The notes beneath the pieces were generated by a model. It was not told the origin of the DNA and ran no database searches. It saw nothing but the letters and a program-made list of their open reading frames with translations. 64,000 nt of DNA from Paraburkholderia metrosideri (GTDB lineage Bacteria; Pseudomonadota; Gammaproteobacteria; Burkholderiales; Burkholderiaceae). Shown here in pieces: positions 35,638 to 45,745 of this stretch. Within the stretch, counting starts at the first letter, position 1. Each line of letters starts with the position of its first letter. Location: positions 610,373 through 674,372 of the forward strand of contig NZ_CAJHCP010000003.1 of NCBI RefSeq assembly GCF_904848625.1. Direction: 5' to 3'. Both the position numbers and the translations under genes were made by a program.

Positions 35638-37244
35638 TCAAAAAACTTATCCGCAAGCTATTCGGCCAGGATCCGGCGCCCGCTGAAGACGCCCAACCCG
35701 CCGAAGCCGAAGCAGACCAAACCGGCAGCGCGCACGCGCGCACCACGTCGACCACGGGCGGCGCCAGCAAGGCGCGCCGCAAACCCGCCCGCACGACCGC
35801 TGGCGGCGCCTCCACCGCCAAGACCGTGCGTGATCCGGACGTGCCGGTCATCATTCCGCACGACGTACACGGCATCGATCCCACGTTGATCTCGAGGAAC
35901 GCGATTCGCGTCACCGAGGGGCTGCAACAGGCGGGGCATCGCGCGTTTATCGTCGGCGGTGCGGTGCGCGACCTGCTGCTCGGCATCAAGCCGAAAGACT
36001 TCGACGTCGCGACCGACGCCACGCCCGAACAGGTGCAGAAGCTGTTCAGGCGCGCACGCATCATCGGTCGCCGGTTTCAGATCGTGCACGTGCAGTTCGG
36101 CCAGGAAATCATCGAAACCTCGACGTTCCGTGCGCTGGTCGATCCGCCCGCGGCCGATGCACCACCGGCACGTCGCCTGAAGCGCGACGAACTCGATCGC
36201 CGCACCCACGCAGTCGATGCCAGCGGCCGCGTGCTGCGCGACAACGTATGGGGCGAGCAGCACGAAGACGCCACGCGCCGCGACTTCACGATCAACGCGA
36301 TGTACTACGATCCGGCCACGCAAACCGTGCTGGACTATCACAACGGCATGGCCGACATGCGCGCGCGTTTGCTGCGCATGATCGGCGACCCGGCCACGCG
36401 TTATCGCGAAGACCCGGTGCGTATGCTGCGCGTGGTGCGTTTCGCCGCAAAGCTCGACTTCGAGATCGAAGACAACACGCGCGCACCGATCACCGAGATG
36501 GCCGATCTGATCAACAACGTGCCTGCCGCGCGTCTGTTCGACGAGATGCTCAAGCTGATGCTGTCCGGCCACGCGCTTGCCTGCTTGAAGCGTCTGCGTC
36601 AGGAAGGTCTGCATCACGGCCTGCTGCCGTTGCTCGACGTGGTGCTCGAACAGCCCATCGGCGAAAAATTTATTACGCTTGCGCTGAGCAACACGGACGC
36701 TCGCGTACTCGCCGGCAAACCGGTGTCGCCGGGCTTCCTGTTCGCGACGCTGCTGTGGCATGACGTGCAGCAACGCTGGCAGAAATTCGAAGCGAACGGC
36801 GAGTATCCGGTACCCGCTTTGCATCGCGCGATGGACGAAGTCCTCGACATGCAAACCGAGAAACTCGCAATCCACAAGCGCTTCTCGTCGGATATGCGCG
36901 AGATCTGGGGCCTGCAGTTGCGCCTCGAGAAACGCTCCGGAAGAAGCGCATTGAAGCTGCTGGAACACCAAAGATTTAGAGCGGGGTATGATTTCCTCCT
37001 GTTGCGCTGCGAATCGGGCGAACTCGATGAGTCGGTCGGTACGTGGTGGACGGAGTTCATCGAAGGAGACATTGCCGCGCGCGAGACATTGCTCACGCAA
37101 GGCGGGAAGGACCGGAGCCCCAGAAAACGACGGCGGCGCAGCAGTGGCGCCAGAAACCGCAAACCGGGCGACGGAATGGAGGGCGGCACGCCAGCCGAAC
37201 GCACAGACGACGATGCGGGCCACGACGGCTCGCACGAAGACTGA
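35634..37244 (+). CDS. pcnB: Poly(A) polymerase I
   Basis: A 536-residue nucleotidyltransferase that adds 3' poly(A) tails and promotes RNA decay. The N-terminal extension (about 85 residues, Ala/Thr-rich) is followed by the class II nucleotidyltransferase core GGAVRDLLLGIKPKDFDVATDA, where DFDVA holds the metal-binding Asp pair. An RRDFTINAMYYDP motif and the RNA-binding domain come next, then a basic tail with RKRRRRS and an acidic end. It begins with GTG overlapping the preceding stop. folK follows after 49 bases. Confidence 0.94.
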   Translation: MIKKLIRKLFGQDPAPAEDAQPAEAEADQTGSAHARTTSTTGGASKARRKPARTTAGGASTAKTVRDPDVPVIIPHDVHGIDPTLISRNAIRVTEGLQQAGHRAFIVGGAVRDLLLGIKPKDFDVATDATPEQVQKLFRRARIIGRRFQIVHVQFGQEIIETSTFRALVDPPAADAPPARRLKRDELDRRTHAVDASGRVLRDNVWGEQHEDATRRDFTINAMYYDPATQTVLDYHNGMADMRARLLRMIGDPATRYREDPVRMLRVVRFAAKLDFEIEDNTRAPITEMADLINNVPAARLFDEMLKLMLSGHALACLKRLRQEGLHHGLLPLLDVVLEQPIGEKFITLALSNTDARVLAGKPVSPGFLFATLLWHDVQQRWQKFEANGEYPVPALHRAMDEVLDMQTEKLAIHKRFSSDMREIWGLQLRLEKRSGRSALKLLEHQRFRAGYDFLLLRCESGELDESVGTWWTEFIEGDIAARETLLTQGGKDRSPRKRRRRSSGARNRKPGDGMEGGTPAERTDDDAGHDGSHED

Positions 37245-37293
37245 TAGCGCGTTTCGCTGAAGCCGTCGAACGATAGTTGCAGGAAGTTATGCC

Positions 37294-37827
37294 ATGACGG
37301 TTGCTTATCTTGGCCTCGGCGCGAATCTCGGGGACGCGCGCCAGACCCTGAAAGACGCAGTGGTGTGCCTCGCACAACAGCACACCATCTCCGTGCTCGC
37401 TAAATCGAGCCTGTATCGCACTGCCCCGATCGACGCGGGCGGTGACGATTATTTCAACTGCGTCGTGAAGGTCGATACGACGCTCCCCGTGCGGCATCTG
37501 CTGGCGCTGTGCCACAAGATCGAGCATCAGTTCGGGCGCGAGCGGCCGTTTCGCAATGCGCCGCGCACGCTCGATCTGGACATCCTGTTGTACGGCGATC
37601 AATCGATCGACGAACCCGATCTGATCGTGCCGCATCCCCGTATGATCGAACGCGCTTTTGTACTAGTGCCACTGGTCGAAATCGACACGGCGCTGGTGAT
37701 CCCGCAACATGGCCGTGCCGATGCACTGCTCGCCAGCGTCAGCGATCAACGTATTGAAAAGGTGAAGGGCCCGTGTCAGTGCCCTATGCTTAATGCATTG
37801 AATGCCGACAAAGGCCGCTGCGAATGA
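37294..37827 (+). CDS. folK: HPPK, folate biosynthesis pyrophosphokinase
   Basis: A 177-residue 6-hydroxymethyl-7,8-dihydropterin pyrophosphokinase. It shows YLGLGANLGD at the start, the SSLYRTAPID loop, and RPFRNAPRTLDLDILLYGD, which contains the two Asp that bind magnesium. AGGAAG precedes the ATG. The stop overlaps the start of the deoxynucleoside kinase (ATGA). A pcnB-folK-kinase-panB order places pterin and pantoate synthesis in one transcription unit. Confidence 0.95.
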   Translation: MTVAYLGLGANLGDARQTLKDAVVCLAQQHTISVLAKSSLYRTAPIDAGGDDYFNCVVKVDTTLPVRHLLALCHKIEHQFGRERPFRNAPRTLDLDILLYGDQSIDEPDLIVPHPRMIERAFVLVPLVEIDTALVIPQHGRADALLASVSDQRIEKVKGPCQCPMLNALNADKGRCE

Positions 37828-38504
37828 ATTCGCCGCCTCTCACCGTCACGGCGCCGCAATTGCGGCCGCCGTTTGGCTATATCGCGATCGAAGGGCCGAT
37901 TGGCGTCGGCAAGACTTCACTGGCGCGACGTCTGGCTCAACGCTGGTCGATGCAGGAATTGTTCGAACGTCCGCAAGACAATCCGTTTCTCGAACGCTTT
38001 TATCGCGACACCGCGCGTTATGCGCTGCCCACGCAACTGCACTTCGCACTGCAGCGCGTGCAACAGGCGCAGGAAGTGAACGTCGCGCAAGCATTGGGCA
38101 CGACGCTCATCGCCGACTTCATGACGCAGAAGAACGACATCTTCGCGCGTCTCACGTTGCCGGAAGACGAGTGGCAGTTGTATCGCGCGCTCGCGGCCCA
38201 GTTCGACGTCAGCGCACCCGCGCCGGATTTCGTGGTCTATCTGCAAGCCAGTCCTGAAGTGCTGTTCGCGCGCATCCAGAAGCGCGCGGTGCCGATGGAG
38301 CTGCAGATTTCCGACGCGTATCTGCGCGCGCTGTGCGACGCGTACAACGAATTCTTCTATCACTACGACCGCACGCCTGTGCTGACGGTCAATGCTGAAC
38401 ATCTGAACCCGCTCGACTCGGACGCGGACCTTGCCCTACTCGCCGAGCGCATCGAAACCATGCGCGGCCGCAAGGAATTCTTTGTCAAAGGCACGTCGCT
38501 GTAA
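37824..38504 (+). CDS. Deoxynucleoside kinase (dAK/dGK family)
   Basis: A 226-residue kinase with the P-loop IEGPIGVGKTSLARRLA (about residues 17-33), the ERPQDNPFLERFYRD segment, and a lid with RIQKRAVPMELQIS. This family phosphorylates deoxyadenosine, deoxyguanosine or deoxycytidine for nucleotide salvage. It is translationally coupled to folK by a four-base overlap, and panB follows 36 bases later. The preferred nucleoside cannot be told from sequence. Confidence 0.9.
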   Translation: MNSPPLTVTAPQLRPPFGYIAIEGPIGVGKTSLARRLAQRWSMQELFERPQDNPFLERFYRDTARYALPTQLHFALQRVQQAQEVNVAQALGTTLIADFMTQKNDIFARLTLPEDEWQLYRALAAQFDVSAPAPDFVVYLQASPEVLFARIQKRAVPMELQISDAYLRALCDAYNEFFYHYDRTPVLTVNAEHLNPLDSDADLALLAERIETMRGRKEFFVKGTSL

Positions 38505-38540
38505 GCGGCGCTGCCACCTCTTTTTCCAATGGATTGACCC

Positions 38541-39356
38541 ATGACTTATTTGCAGGAAGCCAGCCGGAGCGCGATCACCGTGCCGAAGCTGCAGGCTATG
38601 CGAGATGCTGGCGAAAAAATCGCGATGCTCACCTGTTACGACGCCAGCTTCGCATCGCTGCTGGATCGCGCGGGCGTCGATTCGGTGCTGATCGGCGATT
38701 CGCTGGGCAACGTGCTGCAAGGTCAGACCACGACGCTGCCGGTCACGCTCGCCGACATCGCGTATCACACGGCGAGCGTCTCTCGCGCACGGCCGTCGGC
38801 GCTGATCGTGGCTGACTTACCTTTCGGCACGTATGGCACGCCCGAAGATGCGTTTCGCAGCTCAGTGGAATTGATGCGCGCGGGCGCTCAGATGGTGAAG
38901 CTGGAAGGCGGCGAATGGCTCGCGGAGACCGTGCGGTTTCTGGTGGAGCGCGCAGTTCCGGTGTGCGCGCACATTGGCCTGACGCCGCAGTCCGTGCATG
39001 CATTCGGCGGCTTCAAGGTGCAGGGCAAGACCGAGGCGGGCGCGAGCCAGGTATTGCGCGACGCGCTCGCGGTGGAAGCGGCCGGCGCGCAACTGATCGT
39101 GATGGAAGCCATCCCGTCGCAACTCGCCAGCGAAGTCACGAAGCAGTTGCGAATTCCGACGATCGGGATCGGCGCGGGTCTGGATTGCTCGGGTCAGGTG
39201 CTGGTGCTGCACGACATGCTGGGCATTTTCCCCGGCAAGCGCCCGCGCTTCGTGAAGGATTTCATGCAAGGGCAGCCGAGCATTCTGGCGGGCGTGGAAG
39301 CGTACGTGCGTGCAGTGAAGGACGGTTCGTTCCCGGGTACCGAACATACGTTCTGA
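38541..39356 (+). CDS. panB: 3-methyl-2-oxobutanoate hydroxymethyltransferase
   Basis: A 271-residue PanB that uses methylene-tetrahydrofolate to make ketopantoate, the first committed step to pantothenate and CoA. Signatures include [32 protein letters not shown] and [18 protein letters not shown]. Length is typical. It is last in the pcnB-folK-kinase-panB unit; its folate cofactor links it loosely to folK. A short hairpin ACGGACG/CGTCCGT follows at 39394-39413. Confidence 0.96.
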   Translation: MTYLQEASRSAITVPKLQAMRDAGEKIAMLTCYDASFASLLDRAGVDSVLIGDSLGNVLQGQTTTLPVTLADIAYHTASVSRARPSALIVADLPFGTYGTPEDAFRSSVELMRAGAQMVKLEGGEWLAETVRFLVERAVPVCAHIGLTPQSVHAFGGFKVQGKTEAGASQVLRDALAVEAAGAQLIVMEAIPSQLASEVTKQLRIPTIGIGAGLDCSGQVLVLHDMLGIFPGKRPRFVKDFMQGQPSILAGVEAYVRAVKDGSFPGTEHTF

Positions 39357-39525
39357 GCTTTTCTCCTCCCTCGCTGATAGCGGATAGGACAGGACGGACG
39401 TTTTTGCGTCCGTTGTGAGGTCCATCCGACATTGGCTGCAAAACCGGTGGTCTACCTTCGTTTATGTGGCAATGCGGCTCTTCTGCGAGCCGCTAGCCAC
39501 GAACCGAAAGCGAGGAGAGATCACC

Positions 39526-39660
39526 ATGAGCCCGTTCTGCCTGATCGACGTCGCGGGAATCCGCGAGCATGCCGAAGTACCGCATGACGTGCATCAATCC
39601 GCATGGCATAAGCGCCTGGGAAGTTGGATGAGCCGGGTGCTGCATGGGGGACGTGGTTGA
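39526..39660 (+). CDS. Candidate small protein, 44 residues
   Basis: A short frame beginning MSPFCLIDVAG with GAGGAGAGA seven bases upstream, which is a strong ribosome-binding site for so small an ORF. The peptide is basic at the C-terminus (WHKRLGSWMSRVLHGGRG), may form an amphipathic helix, and has no domain that I recognise. It lies between panB and the converging pabBC gene. Support rests on the ribosome-binding site only. Confidence 0.4.
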   Translation: MSPFCLIDVAGIREHAEVPHDVHQSAWHKRLGSWMSRVLHGGRG

Positions 39661-39795
39661 GGTGATCGTGCTGGCGCCAGCGTCGGCCAGAGAGGCCGCG
39701 AGTATGGCGCCGTGCGCCGTGCGTGATTCGCTGCCGCCTGCGTGTGGTGTCGTGTAGCCGTCAGGGCGCTAGTGGATTCTTCCTCGCGCCCGCTC

Positions 39796-41706
39796 TCAGC
39801 CCACAACCCGCGCCGGCATCGCGCCTCGCAGCGCATTGCATACGATCAGCGCTTCAGCGTTCTGCAGATCCGCGCGTGTCATCACACGCTCAGCCGCTTG
39901 CAACCCGGCAGCGTGCTCTTCCAGCAAGACACTTCGCATCACCCCGGGCAACACGCCCGATGCGAGCGGGGGCGTCCACCATCGCCCGTTCAGCTTCACA
40001 AATACATTCGACCGGCCGCCTTCGGTCAACTCACCTCGATCGTTGAAGAACAGCGTATCGAATGCGCCCTTCGCTTCGGCTTCGCGCCAGCCGCGGTCGT
40101 ATTCTTCGCGACGGGTGGTTTTGTGGAGCAGCAGCGGATCGCCGGCTTGCGTCGCCGGGAAATCCCGTTCATTCGCGAGCAAGACGCCGATCGGTGCGTC
40201 CGCTGATGCTGTTAGTGGCAACAATGCGGCAGCGGTAATCTGAAGCGTACCGGTTTTGCTCAGCGCGAGCCGCATCCGGTGCGCGGTTTGCAACGGCAAC
40301 TCCGCGCACTTCGCCGCGATCTGCGCGCGAAGGCTGGCTTCATCGGCGAGTTTGAAGCCGAGCGCCGAAGCGCTGGACGATAGCCGCTTCAGATGTCGCG
40401 ACAGATGCCGCACGCCCTCTTCTCGCGTCGCGTACATCGTTTCGAACAGATCGAAGCCCGGCTCCGCGCCGGTCAGAAAGCTCGCTTTCAATTGACACTC
40501 CGCATATTCGTCGGCGGCCACGCTATCGAGGACGATACCCGCGCCGACGCCCATCGTGCCTTGCAGCGCGCCGGTTTGTGGGCTACGGCTCAACGTCAAA
40601 GTCCGGATCGCGACCGACAGGCAGAAATCGCCGCACGCCGGTGTTTGTTCCGACTGCGGCGACGCCAACGCCGACGCGTCAAGCCACCCAATCGAGCCCG
40701 TATAAAGACCGCGCGGCGTGCTTTCCAGTTCGTCGATCAACTGCATCGTCCGATGCTTCGGCGCGCCGGTGATCGAGCCGCACGGAAACAGCGCTCTGAG
40801 GATCCCGGCGAACGACGTGCCGGGCAGCAACGCGGCATCTACCGTCGACGTCATCTGCCAGACCGACGCATACAGTTCTACCGAAAACAGCGCCGGCACG
40901 TTGACCGATCCCGTCTGCGCAACCCGCGACAGATCGTTGCGCAGCAGGTCGACGATCATCACGTTTTCAGCGCGGTTTTTCGGATCGTTGGCGAGAAACT
41001 CGGCCGCGCTCCGGTCTTTGACAGGGTCGTCCGACCGAGGCGCGGTGCCTTTCATAGGCCGCGTGCGCAGCTTTGCACCCTGCTTTTCAATGAAAAGCTC
41101 CGGTGAGCATGACAGCACCCAGCCATCGCCAGGCAACGCAACAAGCGCACCGAACGGGACTGGCTGCCGTGCCCTCAATCGCCGATAAAGCGCGATCGGC
41201 GAGCCGAACACGTCGAAGCCAAGCCGATACGTATAGTTGACCTGATACGAATCGCCCGCGCGCAACGCGGCGTGAATAGCGTCGATCGCCGCGTTGAACT
41301 GCGTGGGATCGACGCTCGCACGCACATTCGCCGTGCCCGCCACCGAAGGCTCCGCAGCATCGCCATCGCGCGCCGCAAGCCAGGCATCGACCTCTTCACG
41401 CGACTGCTTGTCACACCGCTCAAACAATAAAAAACGCAGCGTGGCATCGCCACGCTGCGTTTTCGAAGACCGAAGCTGCTCGATATCGAGCAGAGTATGG
41501 CCAAACTCATAATCGGCTAGCACGACGGCATGCAAACCGCGCCGCGTATCCGCCGCCACGGTTTCGCACACAGCCTCGAGTTGCGCAGCATCCGCGCAAA
41601 CCCGCTCATGCACAAAGCCCGTGTACAGACGACTCGTACGGCGCGCCGCCGTTGCGTCGCAATCGTCGAGCAGCGCGAAAACTGCGCCGCGCTCATCTGC
41701 CGTCAT
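39796..41706 (-). CDS. PabB-PabC fusion: aminodeoxychorismate synthase I / lyase
   Basis: A 636-residue fusion for p-aminobenzoate synthesis. The N-terminal two thirds are a chorismate-binding enzyme (PabB): GDSYQVNYTYRL, LSCSPELF, RPMKGTAPR, ENVMIVDLLRNDLSRVA and CGSITGAPKHRTM. From about residue 420 comes a class IV PLP fold (PabC) with FDLFETMYA, the candidate PLP lysine in LLLHKTTRREEYD, and ELTEGGRSNVFV. One protein thus makes aminodeoxychorismate and cleaves it to PABA and pyruvate. It follows dnaJ by 26 bases, apparently as the tail of the heat-shock operon. ATG 41706 chosen over an upstream TTG. Confidence 0.9.
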   Translation of the reverse strand: MTADERGAVFALLDDCDATAARRTSRLYTGFVHERVCADAAQLEAVCETVAADTRRGLHAVVLADYEFGHTLLDIEQLRSSKTQRGDATLRFLLFERCDKQSREEVDAWLAARDGDAAEPSVAGTANVRASVDPTQFNAAIDAIHAALRAGDSYQVNYTYRLGFDVFGSPIALYRRLRARQPVPFGALVALPGDGWVLSCSPELFIEKQGAKLRTRPMKGTAPRSDDPVKDRSAAEFLANDPKNRAENVMIVDLLRNDLSRVAQTGSVNVPALFSVELYASVWQMTSTVDAALLPGTSFAGILRALFPCGSITGAPKHRTMQLIDELESTPRGLYTGSIGWLDASALASPQSEQTPACGDFCLSVAIRTLTLSRSPQTGALQGTMGVGAGIVLDSVAADEYAECQLKASFLTGAEPGFDLFETMYATREEGVRHLSRHLKRLSSSASALGFKLADEASLRAQIAAKCAELPLQTAHRMRLALSKTGTLQITAAALLPLTASADAPIGVLLANERDFPATQAGDPLLLHKTTRREEYDRGWREAEAKGAFDTLFFNDRGELTEGGRSNVFVKLNGRWWTPPLASGVLPGVMRSVLLEEHAAGLQAAERVMTRADLQNAEALIVCNALRGAMPARVVG

Positions 41707-41732
41707 GCTTACCGCCAAACTTCAAACCGCCA

Positions 41733-42875
41733 TTAATCGAAGAAGCTCTTCACCCGATCGAACCAGCTCTTGCTTTGCGGGCTATGCCGCGAGCCGCCTT
41801 CCACGAGTGCCTTCTCGAACTGTTGCAGCAATTCGCGCTGCGAGTCGGTGAGCTTGACCGGCGTTTCGACCTGGACGTGCACGTACAGATCGCCGGCAAT
41901 GCTCGAACGCAGCCCCTTGATGCCCTTGCCGCGCAAACGGAACGTCTTGCCCGACTGCGTACCTTCCGGCACCGTGAAGCTAGCGCGGCCCGCGAGGGTC
42001 GGCACTTCGATCTCGCCGCCGAGCGCCGCCGTGGTGAACGGAATCGGCATCTGGCAATGCAGGTCGTCGCCGTCGCGTTCGAACACCGAGTGCTGCTTGA
42101 TGTGAATCTCGACGTACAGATCACCCGACGGACCGCCGTTGATACCTGGCTCGCCGTTACCGGCCGAACGGATACGCATGCCGTCGTCGATACCTGCGGG
42201 GATCTTCACTTCCAGCGTCTTGGTTTCCTTCACCTTGCCCGCGCCATGGCAGTGGCCGCACGGGTCGGGGATGTAGGTGCCGGTGCCATGGCACTTCGGG
42301 CAGGTCTGCTGGATGCTGAAAAAGCCTTGCGACATCCGCACCGAACCCGAACCGCTACAGGTCGGGCAGGTTTCTGGCTTGGTGCCGGGCTTCGCGCCCG
42401 AACCGTGACAGATTTCGCAGGAGACCCAACTCGGCACGCGAATCTGCGTGTCGTAGCCGTGCGCGGCCTGTTCCAGCGTGATTTCCATGCTGTAGCGCAG
42501 ATCGGCGCCGCGATACACCTGCGGGCCCGCGCGTCCACCACCGCCACGTGCGGCGCCACCGGCCGCCTGGCCGAAGATGTCGCCGAAAATATCGCCGAAT
42601 GCATCGGCAAACCCGCCGAAGCCTTGCGCGCCGCCCGCCCCCATGTTCGGATCGACGCCCGCGTGGCCGTACTGGTCGTACGCGGCACGCTTTTGCGAGT
42701 CCGAGAGCATTTCATAGGCTTCCTTCACCTCCTTGAAATGCTCTTCCGCATCCTTGTTGCCCGGATTGCGGTCGGGGTGGTGCTTCATCGCGAGCTTGCG
42801 ATAAGCCTTCTTGATTTCGTCGTCGCTCGCGTTCTTTGCGACGCCCAGAACCTCGTAGTAATCCCGTTTCGCCAT
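41733..42875 (-). CDS. dnaJ: Chaperone protein DnaJ
   Basis: A 380-residue type I Hsp40. The J-domain has HPD at residues 33-35, then a Gly/Phe-rich linker, four zinc-binding CxxCxGxG repeats (beginning [32 protein letters not shown]) at about 138-215, and the C-terminal substrate domains. It stimulates DnaK ATPase. It is downstream of dnaK in the grpE-trx-dnaK-dnaJ-pabBC order; a 269-base gap with a hairpin separates it from dnaK. Confidence 0.97.
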   Translation of the reverse strand: MAKRDYYEVLGVAKNASDDEIKKAYRKLAMKHHPDRNPGNKDAEEHFKEVKEAYEMLSDSQKRAAYDQYGHAGVDPNMGAGGAQGFGGFADAFGDIFGDIFGQAAGGAARGGGGRAGPQVYRGADLRYSMEITLEQAAHGYDTQIRVPSWVSCEICHGSGAKPGTKPETCPTCSGSGSVRMSQGFFSIQQTCPKCHGTGTYIPDPCGHCHGAGKVKETKTLEVKIPAGIDDGMRIRSAGNGEPGINGGPSGDLYVEIHIKQHSVFERDGDDLHCQMPIPFTTAALGGEIEVPTLAGRASFTVPEGTQSGKTFRLRGKGIKGLRSSIAGDLYVHVQVETPVKLTDSQRELLQQFEKALVEGGSRHSPQSKSWFDRVKSFFD

Positions 42876-43095
42876 ATCGGTTCAACGCCACTCGCGCAAT
42901 GCAACGCGGTGGCTCCTCTTGAATGCTGGAGTCTTACGACTCGTCCGGCCGCTATTTTTCACCGTTTTGACCCGGCTCGAAACAACGCCCTCCATAAAAC
43001 AAATGTGCCCGGAGAGCCCCAAAAGGCTCGCCAGGCGAGATAACCGCTCTTGCACTTTGCTTGTTGCCCAGACGGGCCATTGCTTGTGCAGCCGG

Positions 43096-43119
43096 GCCGC
43101 ACACGTTGCCGTGTGCGGC
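43096..43119 (-). promoter_or_regulatory. Intercistronic hairpin after dnaK
   Basis: GCCGCACACG, a TTGC loop, and the exact complement form a 10-bp stem 26 bases downstream of the dnaK stop. On the transcribed strand no T-run follows, so it is more likely an mRNA stabiliser or a weak attenuator setting the dnaK:dnaJ ratio than a full terminator. Confidence 0.5.
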
Positions 43120-43144
43120 TTTACGGTCGAAATGCGACCTGGCT

Positions 43145-45097
43145 TTAGTCCTTCTTTACTTCCTTGAAGTCGGCGTCGACCACGTCGTCCTGCTGCTGGC
43201 TTGCGCCACCAGCCGACGCGCCCGGACCTGCTGCGCCCGCTGCCGCGGCTTCTGCGCCTTGCGCTGCCTGCATGTCGGCGTACATCTTTTCGCCCATCTT
43301 CTGCGACGCGGTTGCCACAACTTCGATTTTCGCTTCGATTGCGGCCTTGTCAGCCGAACCGCTCTTCAGCGTTTCTTCGAGGTCCTTCAGCGCGGTTTCG
43401 ATCGCTTCCTTCTCCGCGGCTTCCAGCTTGTCGCCGTATTCCGTGAGCGCCTTCTTCGTGCTGTGGACCAGCGCGTCGCCCTGGTTGCGGGCATCGGCCA
43501 GTTCACGCAGCTTGTGATCTTCTTCAGCGTTCGCTTCGGCGTCCTTCACCATCTTCTCGATTTCGGCTTCGGACAGACCCGAGTTTGCCTTGATCGTGAT
43601 GCGGTTTTCCTTGCCGGTCGCCTTGTCTTTCGCGCCGACGTGCAAGATGCCGTTCGCGTCGATGTCGAAGCTCACTTCGATCTGCGGCGTGCCGCGCGGT
43701 GCCGGCGGAATGCCTTCGAGGTTGAACTCGCCGAGCAGCTTGTTGCCGGCTGCCATTTCGCGTTCGCCCTGGAACACCTTGATCGTCACGGCGCCCTGGT
43801 TGTCGTCGGCCGTCGAGTAGACCTGTGCATGCTTGGTCGGGATCGTGGTGTTCTTGTTGATCATCTTCGTCATCACGCCGCCGAGCGTTTCGATGCCGAG
43901 CGACAGCGGGGTCACGTCGAGCAGCAGAACGTCCTTGCGGTCACCCGACAGAACCTGGCCTTGAATCGCGGCGCCAACGGCGACGGCTTCGTCCGGGTTC
44001 ACGTCACGGCGCGGATCCTTGCCGAAGAACTCCTTAACCTTTTCCTGCACCTTCGGCATGCGGGTCATGCCGCCGACCAGAATCACGTCGTCGATTTCGC
44101 CGACCTTCACGCCTGCGTCCTTGATAGCCACGCGGCACGGTTCGATCGTGCGTTCGATCAGCTCTTCAACCAGCGCTTCCAGCTTGGCACGCGTGATTTT
44201 CAGGTTCAAGTGCTTCGGACCCGATGCGTCTGCGGTGATGTACGGCAGGTTGATTTCGGTCTGCTGGCTCGACGACAGTTCGATCTTCGCCTTTTCAGCC
44301 GATTCCTTCAGGCGTTGCAGCGCGAGCACGTCTTTCGACAGATCGACGCCCTGTTCCTTCTTGAACTCGCCAATGATGTAGTCGATGATGCGCTGGTCGA
44401 AGTCTTCACCGCCCAGGAACGTATCGCCGTTCGTGGAGAGCACTTCGAACTGCATTTCACCGTCGACGTCGGCGATTTCGATGATCGACACGTCGAACGT
44501 ACCGCCGCCCAGGTCATACACCGCGATCTTGCGGTCGCCTTTTTCAGCCTTGTCCAGGCCGAAGGCCAGCGCAGCAGCGGTCGGCTCGTTGATGATCCGC
44601 TTGACTTCCAGACCGGCGATGCGGCCTGCGTCCTTGGTGGCCTGACGCTGGCTGTCGTTGAAGTACGCGGGAACCGTAATCACAGCTTCGGTGACCGGCT
44701 CGCCGAGGTAATCTTCAGCGGTCTTCTTCATCTTGCGCAGCGTTTCCGCCGAGATTTGCGGCGGTGCCAGCTTCTGATCGCGCACTTCGATCCATGCGTC
44801 GCCGTTGTCGGCCTTCATGATCTTGTACGGCATCAGAGCGATGTCTTTCTGCACTTCCTTTTCTTCGAAGCGGCGGCCGATCAGGCGCTTGACCGCGTAC
44901 AGCGTGTTCTTCGGATTCGTGACCGACTGACGCTTCGCCGGTGCGCCGACGAGAATCTCGCCGTCTTCCATGTAAGCGATGATCGACGGCGTGGTGCGAG
45001 CACCTTCCGAGTTCTCGATGACCTTGACCGTGTTGCCTTCCATGATCGCCACGCACGAGTTGGTCGTGCCGAGGTCGATACCGATGATTTTGCCCAT
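43145..45097 (-). CDS. dnaK: Chaperone protein DnaK
   Basis: A 650-residue Hsp70. It opens with [20 protein letters not shown], contains [16 protein letters not shown] and [13 protein letters not shown] of the ATPase, and ends with a Gly/Ala-rich tail and [13 protein letters not shown]. It refolds proteins with DnaJ and GrpE and controls sigma-32 stability. The promoter region contains a sigma-32-like element and a long inverted repeat. CAGGAGAAC provides the ribosome-binding site. Confidence 0.98.
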   Translation of the reverse strand: MGKIIGIDLGTTNSCVAIMEGNTVKVIENSEGARTTPSIIAYMEDGEILVGAPAKRQSVTNPKNTLYAVKRLIGRRFEEKEVQKDIALMPYKIMKADNGDAWIEVRDQKLAPPQISAETLRKMKKTAEDYLGEPVTEAVITVPAYFNDSQRQATKDAGRIAGLEVKRIINEPTAAALAFGLDKAEKGDRKIAVYDLGGGTFDVSIIEIADVDGEMQFEVLSTNGDTFLGGEDFDQRIIDYIIGEFKKEQGVDLSKDVLALQRLKESAEKAKIELSSSQQTEINLPYITADASGPKHLNLKITRAKLEALVEELIERTIEPCRVAIKDAGVKVGEIDDVILVGGMTRMPKVQEKVKEFFGKDPRRDVNPDEAVAVGAAIQGQVLSGDRKDVLLLDVTPLSLGIETLGGVMTKMINKNTTIPTKHAQVYSTADDNQGAVTIKVFQGEREMAAGNKLLGEFNLEGIPPAPRGTPQIEVSFDIDANGILHVGAKDKATGKENRITIKANSGLSEAEIEKMVKDAEANAEEDHKLRELADARNQGDALVHSTKKALTEYGDKLEAAEKEAIETALKDLEETLKSGSADKAAIEAKIEVVATASQKMGEKMYADMQAAQGAEAAAAGAAGPGASAGGASQQQDDVVDADFKEVKKD

Positions 45098-45191
45098 TTT
45101 TACTGTTCTCCTGACTTTGATCGCTGCGGGAATCGCCCTGTTTGCCCATCTGGCGGCAAGGCGATCCGCTCTGAATTCCTACCTGCACTCA

Positions 45192-45219
45192 ACATAAGTG
45201 CGACCGCATCGTTTTCAAG
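45192..45219 (-). promoter_or_regulatory. Candidate sigma-32 promoter upstream of dnaK
   Basis: On the minus strand, consensus CTTGAAA is followed after 13 bases by ACTTATGT, a poor match (four of eight) to CCCCATNT. It could be a secondary heat-shock start for dnaK about 95 bases upstream of its ATG. The -35 lies in the loop of an inverted repeat. Confidence 0.45.
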
Positions 45220-45239
45220 ACCTCTTTTGCGATGCGGTC
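45202..45239. repeat. 10-bp inverted repeat between trx and dnaK
   Basis: GACCGCATCG and CGATGCGGTC are perfect inverted repeats with an 18-base loop that contains the CTTGAAA -35-like element on the minus strand. On the plus strand the right arm is followed by TTTAATTTTTTT, so it also resembles a terminator for antisense transcripts. Confidence 0.6.
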
Positions 45240-45250
45240 TTTAATTTTTT

Positions 45251-45691
45251 TCAATCGGTCGAACTTTTGCCCGGCTCCGCGCTGTCGGCCTGGTTGCTGC
45301 CGGCGACGTTGATGCCCCGAATCTTTTCCCGGGCAGCCGCTACTGCCGCCTCGAACTGCCCAAGACCATGCCAGCCAGTTGCCCGGCCTAGCCGCTTGCC
45401 ACGGTAAAAGAAGAACCACGTGGGGACGCCGTGAAGCATGAAGCGCCGGCCCAGCTCGCGGTGCTCATAGACATTGCTGTGAAACCACCGGAGGCCGAGC
45501 GCGCGGATCGCGTCCGGTTGCGCCAGCATGGCTTTCTTGGCGATCTCGCAATTGAAACAGTCGAGACCCCAGAAAAACACGACGGCCAGATCATCCCCGG
45601 CTTCGGCAAGCGCGGCGTCGAACGAGTCGGCGCTAACCGCCTGCATGTCGAAGACGGCGAACGCGGTTGCGTCGACGGGAATGTTGGCCAT
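45251..45691 (-). CDS. Thioredoxin-family protein of the heat-shock operon
   Basis: A 146-residue cytoplasmic thioredoxin-fold protein with the active site FWGLDCFNCEIAKKAML, a C-F-N-C instead of the usual CGPC, and the cis-proline region HGVPTWFFFYRGKRLGR. It is placed between grpE and dnaK on the same strand, as in other Burkholderia, suggesting a redox or holdase role during heat or oxidative stress. Substrates are unknown. Confidence 0.87.
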   Translation of the reverse strand: MANIPVDATAFAVFDMQAVSADSFDAALAEAGDDLAVVFFWGLDCFNCEIAKKAMLAQPDAIRALGLRWFHSNVYEHRELGRRFMLHGVPTWFFFYRGKRLGRATGWHGLGQFEAAVAAAREKIRGINVAGSNQADSAEPGKSSTD

Positions 45692-45745
45692 GGCGGTACC
45701 TGCCGGGCGACGATTGCTACAAAGACAACCGCATGCCGCGTTTGC

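Noticed and set aside
35658..37235. A 525-codon minus-strand frame
   Set aside because: It is antisense to pcnB and has no recognisable domain.
45185..45201. GCACT-N7-AGTGC before dnaK as a CIRCE operator for HrcA
   Set aside because: CIRCE needs nine-base arms (TTAGCACTC) and a nine-base spacer. Arms and spacing do not fit.
43061..45244. A 727-codon plus-strand frame
   Set aside because: It is antisense to dnaK; the dnaK reading is certain.
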